Assembly (NCBI GenBank): GCA_016708345.1
Contig: JADJFX010000001.1
Coordinates: forward strand, 1 to 42,548
DNA from: Candidatus Rhodoferax bjergmarkensis
GTDB lineage: Bacteria > Pseudomonadota > Gammaproteobacteria > Burkholderiales > Burkholderiaceae_C
Direction of reading: 5' to 3'
Length of the DNA: 42,548 nucleotides
The notes under the pieces were generated by a model, which searched no databases, had not been told where the DNA came from, and saw only the letters and a program-made list of their open reading frames with translations. Positions 25,224 to 34,556 of the stretch are shown piece by piece. The position numbers and the translations under genes are program-made. Position 1 is the stretch's first letter. Each line of letters opens with the position of its first letter.

Positions 25224-25745
25224 ATGACCTCAAAATTTGCCACTTGTGACCTGTGTGATGCGCGCAAAAACGACTCCTCGGGTGATTTCAGGGTTCTGCC
25301 TCCTGTATTTCGTGATTTTGGCGGTGTGCGTAAGTTTTGCGGTCCGGTCGTCACCGTCAAATGCTACGAGGACAATTCCCTGGTCAAGGCTGCTGTGGAC
25401 TCACAAGGTTTTGAGGATACGCCAGCTGGGCGCGTGGGCAAGGTGCTGGTGGTGGATGGTGGTGGTTCCTTGCGCCGGGCTTTGCTGGGTGGAAATTTGG
25501 GCGCAGCTGCGGCCAAAAACGGTTGGGCCGGTGTAGTGATTGATGGTTGCGTTCGTGATGTGGCAGAGCTCGCTGGCCAGCAGGTGGGGATTCGGGCTTT
25601 GGCCAGCATACCGCTGCCTACCGAAAAACGCAATGAAGGTCAAAAAGACATCGCGGTGCAAATTCAGGGGCAGTGGGTGCGCCCCGGAGACTGGCTTTAC
25701 GCCGATGAGGACGGCATTGTGCTTGCACCCAAGTCGCTGGAGTAG
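25224..25745 (+). CDS. rraA: RraA family protein (RNase E inhibitor-like / HMG aldolase-like)
   Basis: 173 residues. Motifs of the family: FATCDLCDA at the start, GGVRKFCGPVVTVK, the Gly-rich loop VDGGGSLRRALLGGNLG, GWAGVVIDGCVRDVAEL with the Arg and Asp used by HMG/CHA aldolases, and PGDWLYADEDGIVLA. RraA proteins either bind RNase E or cleave 4-hydroxy-4-methyl-2-oxoglutarate. Sequence alone cannot separate the two, and no aromatic-degradation genes are adjacent. Confidence 0.9.
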   Translation: MTSKFATCDLCDARKNDSSGDFRVLPPVFRDFGGVRKFCGPVVTVKCYEDNSLVKAAVDSQGFEDTPAGRVGKVLVVDGGGSLRRALLGGNLGAAAAKNGWAGVVIDGCVRDVAELAGQQVGIRALASIPLPTEKRNEGQKDIAVQIQGQWVRPGDWLYADEDGIVLAPKSLE

Positions 25746-25797
25746 CCAGCTGCCGCAGACTGATAGTGCAAGAGTAGCGCGTCCTTGGCGGGTATCG

Positions 25798-27246
25798 TTA
25801 TTTGGCCTCGCCCTGCAGCTTGTGATGGCCCGCGTGAGCGTTCTTGATGGTCTGCGGTCCCAGTGACCCCACCAGCATTCCCGCCAATGCGGCCAAGATG
25901 CCAGCCAACTGGGCGGGAAATTCGGCACCCGCTGGTGTGACCAGAAACATCAGCCACGCTAAAAGACCGAGCACGATCGAGAACAAGGCACCCTGTGTGG
26001 TCGCACGTTTCCAGTACAGACCAAACACCAAGGGGATGAATGCGCCAACAAGTGTGACTTGGTAAGCACCCGACACCATTTCGTAAATGGGCGTGCCTTG
26101 GGCCTTGATGGCGTATGCGAGCACCAAGGCGCTGAAAACCAGCACGGTAATCCGCATGGTGCGAAGTTCTTCCTTGTCACCAATTCGCGGTTTGAATTGA
26201 CGCCAGATGTTTTCTACGAAGGTGACGCTGGGCGCGAGCAAGGTGGCAGAGGCAGTGGATTTGATGGCCGAAAGCAGCGCACCAAAGAACAGCACCTGCA
26301 TCACGAAAGGCATCTTTTCCAGCACCAAAGTGGGCAGCACTTTTTGTGGATCTTCCTTAAGCAGGGCCGCGGTCTGCTCCGGCATGATGATGATGGCACT
26401 GGTGACCAGGAACATGGGAACAAAGGCAAACAGGATGTAGCAGATTCCGCCGATGACCGGGCCTTTGGTAGCAGCACTGGTGCTATTGGCTGACATGACG
26501 CGCTGGAACACGTCCTGCTGGGGGATGGAACCCAGCATCATGGTGATGGCCGCTGCAAAGAAAAAGACGATGTCCTTGAACGTGGGTTCCGGCAGAAACT
26601 TGAACATGTCACGACTCATGGCCAAGGACACCACTTTGTCAGCACCGCCGGCCATGTTGCCGGCAAACACTGCGAGTATGGCAAGCCCGCCCACAAGAAT
26701 GATCATCTGGATGAAGTCGGTCACCGCCACCGACCACATGCCGCCAAACAGGGTATAGGCTAGGATGGAGATCACGCCAATGGTCATGCCCATGGGTATG
26801 CTGATGGCATCGCCCGACAACAGATTGAACACCAGTCCCAGAGCGGTTACCTGGGCCGACACCCAGCCGAGGTAGCTGAGCATGATGATCAGGGAACAAA
26901 TGATTTCCACCGAGCGGCCAAAGCGCTCACGGTAATAGTCGCTGATGGTCAGCAGATTCATTTTGTACAGCTTGGCGGCAAAAAACATTCCTACCAAGAT
27001 GAGGCAGGTGCCAGCGCCGAAGGGGTCTTCCACGACACCGCCCAGTCCGCTGTTGACGAACTTTGCGGGAATGCCCAGCACCGTTTCAGACCCAAACCAG
27101 GTCGCGAACGTCGTGGTGACGATCATGATCATCGGCAGTTTCCGGCCCGCAATCGCGAAGTCCGAGGTGTTCTTGACACGTTTGGCAGCAATAAGACCAA
27201 TGGCGATGGTGATCAGCAGGTAAACGATGACCAAGGTCAGCAACAC
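25798..27246 (-). CDS. sodium:solute symporter family transporter
   Basis: 482 residues from GTG 27246, with GGAG six bases upstream. About 12-13 membrane helices. Typical SSS elements: FAIAGRKLPMIMIVTTTFATWFGSETVLG at helix 2, YYRERFGR after helix 3, FGGMWSVAVTDFIQMI, MMLGSIPQQDVFQRVMSA and SAIKSTASATLLAPS. The substrate is not evident. Divergent from aceA across 277 bases, so transport of an organic acid such as acetate is plausible by context only. Confidence 0.92.
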   Translation of the reverse strand: MLLTLVIVYLLITIAIGLIAAKRVKNTSDFAIAGRKLPMIMIVTTTFATWFGSETVLGIPAKFVNSGLGGVVEDPFGAGTCLILVGMFFAAKLYKMNLLTISDYYRERFGRSVEIICSLIIMLSYLGWVSAQVTALGLVFNLLSGDAISIPMGMTIGVISILAYTLFGGMWSVAVTDFIQMIILVGGLAILAVFAGNMAGGADKVVSLAMSRDMFKFLPEPTFKDIVFFFAAAITMMLGSIPQQDVFQRVMSANSTSAATKGPVIGGICYILFAFVPMFLVTSAIIIMPEQTAALLKEDPQKVLPTLVLEKMPFVMQVLFFGALLSAIKSTASATLLAPSVTFVENIWRQFKPRIGDKEELRTMRITVLVFSALVLAYAIKAQGTPIYEMVSGAYQVTLVGAFIPLVFGLYWKRATTQGALFSIVLGLLAWLMFLVTPAGAEFPAQLAGILAALAGMLVGSLGPQTIKNAHAGHHKLQGEAK

Positions 27247-27435
27247 GGCGCACTCCTAAAAACTTGGCATTATCACAATAATTCTCGCTCGAAATGTATT
27301 GGTTCAACTCGTGCGATTGAGTTCATAAATTTCATATTATAAAAATAAAAAATCATATTGAGAAATTTGATACTTAACTCATTGATTTATATAGAAAAAT
27401 ATTTGGTCATGTATAAGACATAAGATATAAAAATT

Positions 27436-27455
27436 GTCTTGTGCAAGACTACAAT
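27436..27455 (+). promoter_or_regulatory. palindrome and -10 element of the aceA promoter
   Basis: GTCTTG-TG-CAAGAC (27436-27449) directly abuts TACAAT (27450-27455), so a protein bound to it would occupy the promoter spacer. Upstream ATAAGAC and TAAGAT repeats (27412-27425) resemble its half-site. It looks like a repressor operator; the regulator is unknown. The remainder of 27247-27523 is AT-rich with no gene. Confidence 0.45.
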
Positions 27456-27523
27456 AGTGGCCAGCTTGAATTGCAACGCCTCTTTCAGGCACCAAAATTC
27501 TTTAACTACACTGGAGTGTTTTC

Positions 27524-28840
27524 ATGACGACTCAAACCCGCGAACAACAAATTGCTGCCTTGGAAAAAGATTGGGCCACCAACCCCCGCTGGAAAGGCGT
27601 GAAGCGCGGCTATTCTGCTGCAGACGTTGTACGCTTGCGCGGCAGCATTCAGCCTGAGTGCACCTTCGCCAAAAACGGCGCAGAAAAACTGTGGGACAAA
27701 GTCAACGGTGGAGCTAAAAAGGGCTACGTGAATGCTTTCGGTGCCATCAGTGCCGGTCAAGCTATGCAACAAGCTAAGGCTGGCCTGGAAGCCGTGTACC
27801 TGTCGGGCTGGCAAGTTGCCGCTGACGGCAACACTTCTGAGACCATGTACCCCGACCAGTCGCTGTACGCATATGACTCGGTGCCCACCATGGTTCGCCG
27901 TATCAACAACACATTCAAGCGTGCAGACGAAATTCAATGGGGCCGTGGCATCAATCCAGGCGACAAGGAATACATCGACTACTTCTTGCCCATCGTGGCT
28001 GACGCTGAAGCCGGTTTCGGTGGCGTGCTGAACGCGTTTGAGCTGATGAAAAACATGATTACATCTGGTGCTGCAGGTGTTCACTTTGAAGACCAATTGG
28101 CTGCTGTGAAGAAATGTGGTCACATGGGTGGCAAGGTGTTGGTTCCTACCCGTGAAGCGGTTGAGAAATTGATCTCTGCGCGTCTGGCTGCGGACACCAT
28201 GGGTGTGCCCACAATCATCCTAGCCCGTACCGATGCGGAAGCCGCCAACCTGATCACCAGTGACTACGACGCCAACGACAAGCCTTTCATCACGGGCGAG
28301 CGCACCCAAGAAGGTTTCTACCGAGTCAAAAATGGTCTGGAGCAGTCCATTAGCCGTGGTATTGCATACGCACCTTACGCTGACTTGGTATGGTGCGAAA
28401 CTGGCGTGCCAGACATTGGCTTTGCCCGTGAATTCGCCCAAGCTGTGCTCGCTGCCTGCCCTGGCAAATTGTTGTCGTACAACTGCTCTCCTTCCTTCAA
28501 CTGGAAGAAAAACCTCAACGAGAAGCAGATCGCATCCTTCCAGGAAGACCTGTCGGCACTGGGTTACAAATACCAGTTCATCACCTTGGCGGGTATCCAT
28601 ATCAACTGGTTCAACACCTTCCAGTTTGCCCATGCCTACGCACGCGGTGAAGGCATGAAGCACTACACCGAAATGGTGCAGGAGCCCGAATTCGCTGCCC
28701 GCGACAAGGGTTACACCTTTGTATCGCACCAGCAAGAAGTGGGCGTTGGCTACTTTGACGACGTGACCACCGTGATCCAGGGCGGCACTTCCTCCGTGAA
28801 GGCGCTGACCGGTTCTACCGAAGAAGAGCAGTTCCACTAA
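27524..28840 (+). CDS. aceA: isocitrate lyase
   Basis: 438 residues, the short bacterial form. Splits isocitrate into glyoxylate and succinate in the glyoxylate shunt, needed for growth on acetate or fatty acids. The signature KKCGHMGGK contains catalytic Cys 198. Other motifs are the substrate loop LSGWQVAAD, ADAEAGFGG, VHFEDQ, ARTDAEAAN and NCSPSFNWKK. The gene ends with a strong terminator and is preceded by TGGAG at 27511-27515. Malate synthase is not in the window. Confidence 0.98.
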   Translation: MTTQTREQQIAALEKDWATNPRWKGVKRGYSAADVVRLRGSIQPECTFAKNGAEKLWDKVNGGAKKGYVNAFGAISAGQAMQQAKAGLEAVYLSGWQVAADGNTSETMYPDQSLYAYDSVPTMVRRINNTFKRADEIQWGRGINPGDKEYIDYFLPIVADAEAGFGGVLNAFELMKNMITSGAAGVHFEDQLAAVKKCGHMGGKVLVPTREAVEKLISARLAADTMGVPTIILARTDAEAANLITSDYDANDKPFITGERTQEGFYRVKNGLEQSISRGIAYAPYADLVWCETGVPDIGFAREFAQAVLAACPGKLLSYNCSPSFNWKKNLNEKQIASFQEDLSALGYKYQFITLAGIHINWFNTFQFAHAYARGEGMKHYTEMVQEPEFAARDKGYTFVSHQQEVGVGYFDDVTTVIQGGTSSVKALTGSTEEEQFH

Positions 28841-28851
28841 GCACATGGTTT

Positions 28852-28914
28852 ATGGACACCTGTGAGGGTGTCCATGCTGTGTCAAAAAAGGCCACCATAT
28901 CGGTGGCCTTTTGT
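28852..28914 (+). terminator. double hairpin terminator of aceA
   Basis: First ATGGACACC / GGTGTCCAT (9-bp stem, 28852-28875), then GGCCACC-atatc-GGTGGCC (28890-28908) followed by TTTTGTTGTT. The second is a standard intrinsic terminator. The following ~110 bases up to 29032 hold nothing recognisable. Confidence 0.88.
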
Positions 28915-29032
28915 TGTTGGGCCATCTCACTGCTTTGCGGTGTTATAAAGGTCGCGCAGCGAGGCATAGCGTGCAGCGTGTGCGGCGCTAACGTGAAGAA
29001 TGACTCATTTGATCGGAATTCCGGCTTGAATC

Positions 29033-29902
29033 TCAGCCACTGGTCATGTGCCACACACGGCCAAGCAGACCCTGTGGATCAAAAGGTTTCCACTGGCCTT
29101 CAGGCTCGGCCAGCCGGTTGGCAATGATGGCCATCACGATGCCGTTGATCACCAAGCCAACATGGCTACCCGGCACCCGGATGTTTTCGTGCAGTGCTGG
29201 ATCGCCGTCTATGGTGGCCTCCTGCGGTGGCACAACGCCATCTGTCAGTGAGTACAGGCAACTAGTCGGCAGTGCAAGCTGGCGGCGCTCACGCAGAGTT
29301 TTGACCCGCGGCTGCATCAGATGTGCAGAAGCACCCAAGCGGTGCGACACCAGCCGGTACAAGAACCGCATGGTGGGGGGCGACTGGTTACCTGACGAGT
29401 CCACACTCACCGGGCTGCCCAGCGTAATGATGGATCGAACGCATTCCGGTGCGCTCAGGGCACCGTAAAATGCAAACACCCCGCCCAGACTCCAACCCAC
29501 CAAACTGACCTTTTGACCTGTGGTGTGGTGCAGGTAGCGAATAATCTGAGGCAAGGCGTCCACATGCTTGCTGCGAAAGCCGATGTTGACCCCCAACCCC
29601 CAAGTATGAACGCTGTATCCCTTGTTCTTTAAAAACAGTTTCAGCACGCCCAAAGTGGCTTCGCCAGTCATAAAGCCGGGCAACAACAACACTGGATGTT
29701 CGTCACCATGCGGTGCCTCCATCAACAGTGGCAAGGCGGCGGGCAATAGTGCAGCCTCCAGCAGAAAACGCCCTTCCAGAAGTGAAGCGAGCGTGCTGGG
29801 CGGACCAACATGCTGATGGCGAGAAACCGTGTTGCGCATAACCGATTCGCCCCTAGGCTCGACACAGGCTGTGTCTTGTGGTGATTTAGAAGAGACAGTC
29901 AT
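29033..29902 (-). CDS. alpha/beta hydrolase
   Basis: 289 residues. An alpha/beta-hydrolase core with HPVLLLPGF (oxyanion region), nucleophile elbow GWSLGG, an acid loop near SLTDGVVPP (Asp) and a His in VPGSHVGLV. No signal peptide. Substrate unknown; the LPGFMTGEATLGVLKLFLKNKGYSVHTWGLG region resembles lipase/PHA-associated esterases. Lies downstream of the kinase-CheX-CheY genes in the same direction with a 68-base gap, so it may or may not belong to that unit. Confidence 0.85.
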   Translation of the reverse strand: MTVSSKSPQDTACVEPRGESVMRNTVSRHQHVGPPSTLASLLEGRFLLEAALLPAALPLLMEAPHGDEHPVLLLPGFMTGEATLGVLKLFLKNKGYSVHTWGLGVNIGFRSKHVDALPQIIRYLHHTTGQKVSLVGWSLGGVFAFYGALSAPECVRSIITLGSPVSVDSSGNQSPPTMRFLYRLVSHRLGASAHLMQPRVKTLRERRQLALPTSCLYSLTDGVVPPQEATIDGDPALHENIRVPGSHVGLVINGIVMAIIANRLAEPEGQWKPFDPQGLLGRVWHMTSG

Positions 29903-29970
29903 TTTTTCCTTGAAACATATTTCCGATCATGTATGTATGGATCGAAATTTGGAGAAATGTTTTTATCGGC

Positions 29971-30390
29971 TCAATCACTTTCGCGCAAAGTCACCTCAAC
30001 GCGCAACTTGTCTTTCAGTACCACACGTTTGCAAGCCTTCTGGATGGCTTCGTAGAGCTTTTGTCCGTCAAATGGTTTGATCACATAGCCTTTAGCGCCG
30101 GCTTTGAGCGCGTCAATCACCATTTTTTCCTGCCCATGGGAGGTGACCATCACAATCTTGGCCTCGGGAAAATCTTCAATGATTCGCTTTGTGGCCTCTA
30201 TGCCATCCATTTCCGGCATGGTGATGTCCATGGTCACCACATCCGGGTGGCATTGCCGGTAGGCCGAGACAGCTTGCGTGCCGTTGGCGGCTGTTTTGAT
30301 CACTTTGTAACCCAGCAACTCCAGCATCATGGTCAGTTTGCGGGCAATGATCGGGGAATCGTCGACAACCAAAATATTCAGGGAATCCAT
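29971..30390 (-). CDS. CheY-like single-domain response regulator
   Basis: 139 residues from ATG 30390 with GAGG upstream. A complete receiver domain: acidic pair Asp 10-11, phospho-acceptor Asp 55 in TMDITMPEMDG, Thr 83 in MVTS, and Lys 105 in IKPF. There is no output domain, so it acts by binding a partner or as a relay. It starts 7 bases after the CheX-like gene, which is downstream of a CheA-like kinase. The three probably form one signalling module. Confidence 0.93.
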   Translation of the reverse strand: MDSLNILVVDDSPIIARKLTMMLELLGYKVIKTAANGTQAVSAYRQCHPDVVTMDITMPEMDGIEATKRIIEDFPEAKIVMVTSHGQEKMVIDALKAGAKGYVIKPFDGQKLYEAIQKACKRVVLKDKLRVEVTLRESD

Positions 30391-30397
30391 TGCAACC

Positions 30398-30928
30398 TCA
30401 CTTTGCGTATTCAAGATCTGTGTCAAACAGCTCACGGGGCCCGACCAGACTGATGTTCATGCGCCCCAGCGCCGTGCAGAGGCTCTGGGTGTAAAACATC
30501 GAGTTTTTCATGCGTTGAATCGTTTTAACCTGGTCCAAAATCACGGGTGGGGTCATGGAGATGCCTTGCTCGTCGAGTTTTTGCAGGTCAATCGTACAGT
30601 GACCCAGGACGGTATTGACGACATCGCCAGCAGCGGCTTCACGGAACATTTCTACTTTGTCGGGTTGGACATCGAGGTCGCTGGTCATGCGCTGGTACAG
30701 GGCGTCAATCAGGCTTGACTGAAAGCTGAAGGCTATCAGGAGGTTGATTTGTCCACCCATTCCAATAATGGCCGTCATGTCCAGCAGAGTCAGTGAATTG
30801 ACGTCTCCTGCGCCTGTTTCCACGACGGTCTCGCTGATGCCAAATTCCGATTCAAAATAGCTGCGCGTTCGTGCCAAGGCGGATTGCATCACCTGATGGA
30901 CTTCTGCATTGAGTTTTTTGCTGATCAT
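30398..30928 (-). CDS. CheX/CheC-like chemotaxis phosphatase-type protein
   Basis: 176 residues from ATG 30928; an open extension to 31045 overlaps the kinase and is not needed. Family features: MISKKLNAEVHQVMQSALA and the helix GDVVNTVLG, which corresponds to the ExxN phosphatase motif of CheX/CheC (E replaced by Asp, Asn kept). CheX dephosphorylates CheY-P. The Asp substitution leaves activity uncertain. Five bases separate it from the kinase stop and seven from the CheY-like gene, indicating an operon. Confidence 0.8.
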   Translation of the reverse strand: MISKKLNAEVHQVMQSALARTRSYFESEFGISETVVETGAGDVNSLTLLDMTAIIGMGGQINLLIAFSFQSSLIDALYQRMTSDLDVQPDKVEMFREAAAGDVVNTVLGHCTIDLQKLDEQGISMTPPVILDQVKTIQRMKNSMFYTQSLCTALGRMNISLVGPRELFDTDLEYAK

Positions 30929-30932
30929 GGTG

Positions 30933-33900
30933 CTAAGTCCGCTGGTTGGGATTGTCTTGCGGCAAGGGCAGGGTAAACACAAACTCGGTGCCTTGGCCTG
31001 CCCGGGTTTTGACGAAGACTGCACCGCCCTGTTTTTTTGTCTCATTCAGCACTGCTGCCAAGCCGATGCCCCGTCCGGCCAAATCACTGACCTCGCTTTG
31101 CGTGCTGATGTTGTCCATGAAGATGAGTTGGGCCAGGGTGTCATCGGGAACCAGTTCGACCTCGCTGGCACGGTAAATTCCGGCGCTGACTGCGCGCAGG
31201 CGCAATGCGCTCAGATTGATGCCGGCACCGTCGTCGGCAATACACAGCTGCAAGGTGTTGCCTTGCACCGCGACGCTGCAGGTGATTTTGCCGGTTTCGT
31301 CCTTTTCTGCTTCCCACCTGGCCTCAGGAGTTTCCAGGCCGTGGGCAACCGCATTGCGAAAGACATGCACCAGTGCTTGTAAAAACGGGCGGTAAGTGTT
31401 GGGGTCAATCCAGACATCGTCCCCGCCTGTCACCTCGATGGGTGCCACTTCTTTTTCCATGCGTTTGGCGGCTTGTCTGATCAAACCGTCAAAGCCCATG
31501 AGCACATCGCGCAGCGACACCTTGCGCAGGGTACCTATCTCTTGCAAAAATTGGCGCAATTCGCAGGCCGAGGTGTCCACGGATTCACCGTGCAGCAAGC
31601 GCGCGGCCAGTGCTTCAAGTTGCCGGGCTTGTGCATCAGACAGGATGATGCTGTCGCCATGCTCCAAAAAGTCGTCGCCCAGCGCGTCCGACAGGATGGC
31701 AAGGTCGGTGTCGAAAGGCGTTTGCAGGGCTTGAGGTGAAACAAGCTGCTCGAGTTGTTGGCGGGTCAGTGCCTCACCCAGGCTGAGCAAACCTGACAGC
31801 CTGGTTTCAGTGTCATGCAGGGCCTTGGGTGCATCAGGAAAGCTGAACTGACTGAGCAGGCCTTTGTAGGTATGGATTTCGCGGTACAGCGCTTTGGCAA
31901 TCGTTTGCGGCACGGCCTCGCTTTGGAGGCGGCGCACCAACCCAAGCGATAAGAACTCCCGAAACGCATCGATGGCTTCAAAAAAGTTGCGGCTGTCCGA
32001 GACCGCCATCACGATCAGTTCGAGGCGCTGGCGTTCACTGCGCAGCAAGGCCGCCATGCGCCGCTCTGCGGTGATGTCGGTCAGCACCACCATGAATTTA
32101 CGGTTCTCCAGTGCCTTGTATTGGGCTTTAAGAGTTACGGTGTCGCGCTCGATCTCGGTGGGCAACAAGGACAGCATGACGTCCCACGTGTCGGGGTCGC
32201 TTTCGATCAGCACGCTGGCAATGATGGTGCGAAACAGGTCGGCTTTGGCGGCGTCATCCGGGAAAAACAGGTCGGCAGCATTGTGGCCGGCAGGTGACTG
32301 TCGCAGCATGGTTTCGCAAGCCAGGCTGTACTGGGAGTCGATCTGCAAATCAGCGCCGAAAGACAGAAAACCCTGGCCTGAGTTGTCCAGCAATCGGGCC
32401 ACTTGCTCGCGGCTGGCTTCTGCGGCTTCTTTGGACTGCACCAGCTCAGCTTCAATGCGTTTGTACTCCGAGATGTCTGAGTTGGTGCCCACCAGGCGCA
32501 AAGCTTTGCCCTCGCTATCGCGGTTGACCACCATGCCGCGACTGACCGTCCATTTCCAGCTGCCGTCTTTGCAGCGAAAACGGTACTCCACTGAAAACGC
32601 GGGTGCCCTGTCGAAAATGTGCTCCTCGATAGTCTTGATCACGCGATCAAGCTCATCAGGGTGAACGCGCCCCAGCCATTCGTGCCGACTGGTTCCAATC
32701 TCGCTGTCCTCATACCCAAACATTTCTTTCCAGCGTTTGGAATACAGCACGACTTTGGTTTCAAAGTTCCAGTCCCAAACGCCGTCATTGGCACCCTCCA
32801 GGGCGAATTTCCAGCGTTCTTCACTGCTTTTCAAGGCTTCTTCGGCTTTTTTTCGCTCGCTGATGTCGGAGTTGGTGCCGACAATGCGAAGGGGCTTGCC
32901 TTTGCTGTCGCGGCTGACGACCATGCCACGGCCCAGCGTCCATTTCCAGCTGCCGTCCTTGCACAAAAAACGATGCTCGACTGAGGGGGCCTGCGCCATG
33001 CTGTATAGGTGTTTCTCAATGATGGAGACCAGGTTTTCACCATCCTCCGGGTGAACGCGGTTCAGCCAAGCTTCCGGGGTGTTGTCAATTTCAGACTCGG
33101 CATAGCCAAACATTTCTTTCCAGCGTTTGGAGTACAGCACTTCGCCGGTCTGAAAATTCCAATCCCACACGCCATCGTTGGCACCCTCCAGGGCGAATTT
33201 CCAGCGTTCTTCGTTGTTTCGCAATGCTTCTTCGGCCTTCTTGCGCTGCGTGATATCAAAGTAGCTGGTGACAAATCCACCGCTGGCCAGAGGAATGCCA
33301 TGAATTTCAAGCCAGCGCCCATTCGGGCGCGCACGCTCAATGCAGTGGGCCTGGAAATTTCTGGCACGCTCAAGAATGGCTTCCACCTGTTCCTGCGGGT
33401 CGCCCGGGCCGTATTCACCGCGGGCAACATTGAAGCGGATCAGGTCTTCAAAATTGACATTGCTTTTGTTGAAGAGGGTTTGCGGCAACTCCAGTAACTC
33501 CAGCAACTGCTCGTTGTGAACAATCAGGTTCAGGTCGGTGTCGAACAGGGAGATGGCACCAGGAAAATTGTCGATGATGGTTTTCATCACATCGCGCTGG
33601 CGTGTAAGCTGTTCCTGCGCACGCTTTTGTTCGGTGATGTCGGTGTAAGTGGTGACAAAGCCTGAAACTTCACCGCCGGACTTGAAGGGAAAACCCTCCA
33701 CTTGAAGGGTTCTGCCATCCTTGAGTTGCCGCTCAAAGCGGTGGGGCAAAAATTGCCTGGCGCGGTCAACAATGGTTTTGACCTGCACCTCAGGGTCACC
33801 GGTGCCGTAATCGCCGCGCGCCGCGTTGTAGCGGATGATGTCTTCGAATCGAGCGTGTCGAAATATGAGGCTTTGGGGGACATTGAGAATGTCATGAACC

Positions 33901-34397
33901 CGCTTGTTCCACACAATGAGCCGCAAATCCTTGTCGACCACGCTGACCGCTTGCGGCAGGGCGTCCAGAAGGGCTTGCAACTGGGTGATGACTTCCTCGT
34001 GATCGGCTTCACGGCATCGCTGCGTTGTGATGTCCTGGAAAGTGCCTGCATACAGCCCAGACTCCTGCGCTGCGTCAACTGGCGCACCTTGTACCGCAAT
34101 GTAGGCTGGTTGGCCGTCGCAACGCGCCAGTTTGAGATCAATATGAAGCGTCTTCTGGTTTGCCACAGCGTCATCCAGCGCTGTTTGCCAACGGGCTTGC
34201 TCTGCGCCTGACATGGCTGCCAACAAAGGCCGGGTTGCATGGGGCGTGCCACCCAAAATGGATGCGAGCAGGTCCATGGCGGCGTTGGCAAGGGACAGGG
34301 ACCGATGCTTTGCGTCGTATTCCCAGTAACCGATGCGCCCGACGCGCTGAATGAAATCCAGTTGTCGATGTTCGATGCTGTTTGGCACGCTGACCAT
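30933..34397 (-). CDS. multi-PAS CheA-like sensor kinase
   Basis: 1154 residues from ATG 34397 (a TTG at 34403 or 34418 is possible; GGGGAGGA lies upstream). No membrane segments, so cytoplasmic. Approximate order: an N-terminal PAS (1-130), two PAS_7-type domains (146-265, 279-390; each with the GEYGPGDPQEQV-like signature), two near-identical PAS_3 domains with PAC motifs (397-525, 527-655), a sixth PAS (about 669-780), a helical Hpt-like segment with EIHTYKG (His about 842), and a CheA-type ATPase with N-box HVFRNAVAHGLETPEARW (Asn about 1015), DDGAGI and GRGIGLAAV. The Hpt-plus-CheA ATPase layout differs from a normal histidine kinase. It lacks P2 and CheW-like P5 domains. Divergent from tctB. 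Confidence 0.9.
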   Translation of the reverse strand: MVSVPNSIEHRQLDFIQRVGRIGYWEYDAKHRSLSLANAAMDLLASILGGTPHATRPLLAAMSGAEQARWQTALDDAVANQKTLHIDLKLARCDGQPAYIAVQGAPVDAAQESGLYAGTFQDITTQRCREADHEEVITQLQALLDALPQAVSVVDKDLRLIVWNKRVHDILNVPQSLIFRHARFEDIIRYNAARGDYGTGDPEVQVKTIVDRARQFLPHRFERQLKDGRTLQVEGFPFKSGGEVSGFVTTYTDITEQKRAQEQLTRQRDVMKTIIDNFPGAISLFDTDLNLIVHNEQLLELLELPQTLFNKSNVNFEDLIRFNVARGEYGPGDPQEQVEAILERARNFQAHCIERARPNGRWLEIHGIPLASGGFVTSYFDITQRKKAEEALRNNEERWKFALEGANDGVWDWNFQTGEVLYSKRWKEMFGYAESEIDNTPEAWLNRVHPEDGENLVSIIEKHLYSMAQAPSVEHRFLCKDGSWKWTLGRGMVVSRDSKGKPLRIVGTNSDISERKKAEEALKSSEERWKFALEGANDGVWDWNFETKVVLYSKRWKEMFGYEDSEIGTSRHEWLGRVHPDELDRVIKTIEEHIFDRAPAFSVEYRFRCKDGSWKWTVSRGMVVNRDSEGKALRLVGTNSDISEYKRIEAELVQSKEAAEASREQVARLLDNSGQGFLSFGADLQIDSQYSLACETMLRQSPAGHNAADLFFPDDAAKADLFRTIIASVLIESDPDTWDVMLSLLPTEIERDTVTLKAQYKALENRKFMVVLTDITAERRMAALLRSERQRLELIVMAVSDSRNFFEAIDAFREFLSLGLVRRLQSEAVPQTIAKALYREIHTYKGLLSQFSFPDAPKALHDTETRLSGLLSLGEALTRQQLEQLVSPQALQTPFDTDLAILSDALGDDFLEHGDSIILSDAQARQLEALAARLLHGESVDTSACELRQFLQEIGTLRKVSLRDVLMGFDGLIRQAAKRMEKEVAPIEVTGGDDVWIDPNTYRPFLQALVHVFRNAVAHGLETPEARWEAEKDETGKITCSVAVQGNTLQLCIADDGAGINLSALRLRAVSAGIYRASEVELVPDDTLAQLIFMDNISTQSEVSDLAGRGIGLAAVLNETKKQGGAVFVKTRAGQGTEFVFTLPLPQDNPNQRT
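32450..33230 (-). repeat. tandem duplication of a PAS-PAC unit inside the kinase gene
   Basis: Two ~390-bp units in direct tandem (period 390 bp, 130 codons). For example GCACCCTCCAGGGCGAATTT occurs at 32791 and 33181. The proteins share WKFALEGANDGVWDWNF and LYSKRWKEMFGY. High DNA identity indicates a recent internal duplication. Confidence 0.85.
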
Positions 34398-34556
34398 TTT
34401 CAAGGTTTTCCTCCCCAATAAGGTGCAGTCTATTCGGTCACCGACCCATATGGGGGCAAAGTGAAAAAAATGCGTTGGTTTGCGCGTGCATCCGTGGCGT
34501 GGATTTCACGGGCAAAATGCCCCAATAGAATTTTTGCGGGTAAGGGGCTTTTGTAC

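Noticed and set aside
29971..34397. Possible complete chemotaxis operon
   Set aside because: No CheW, CheR, CheB or methyl-accepting protein is present and the kinase lacks a CheW-like domain.
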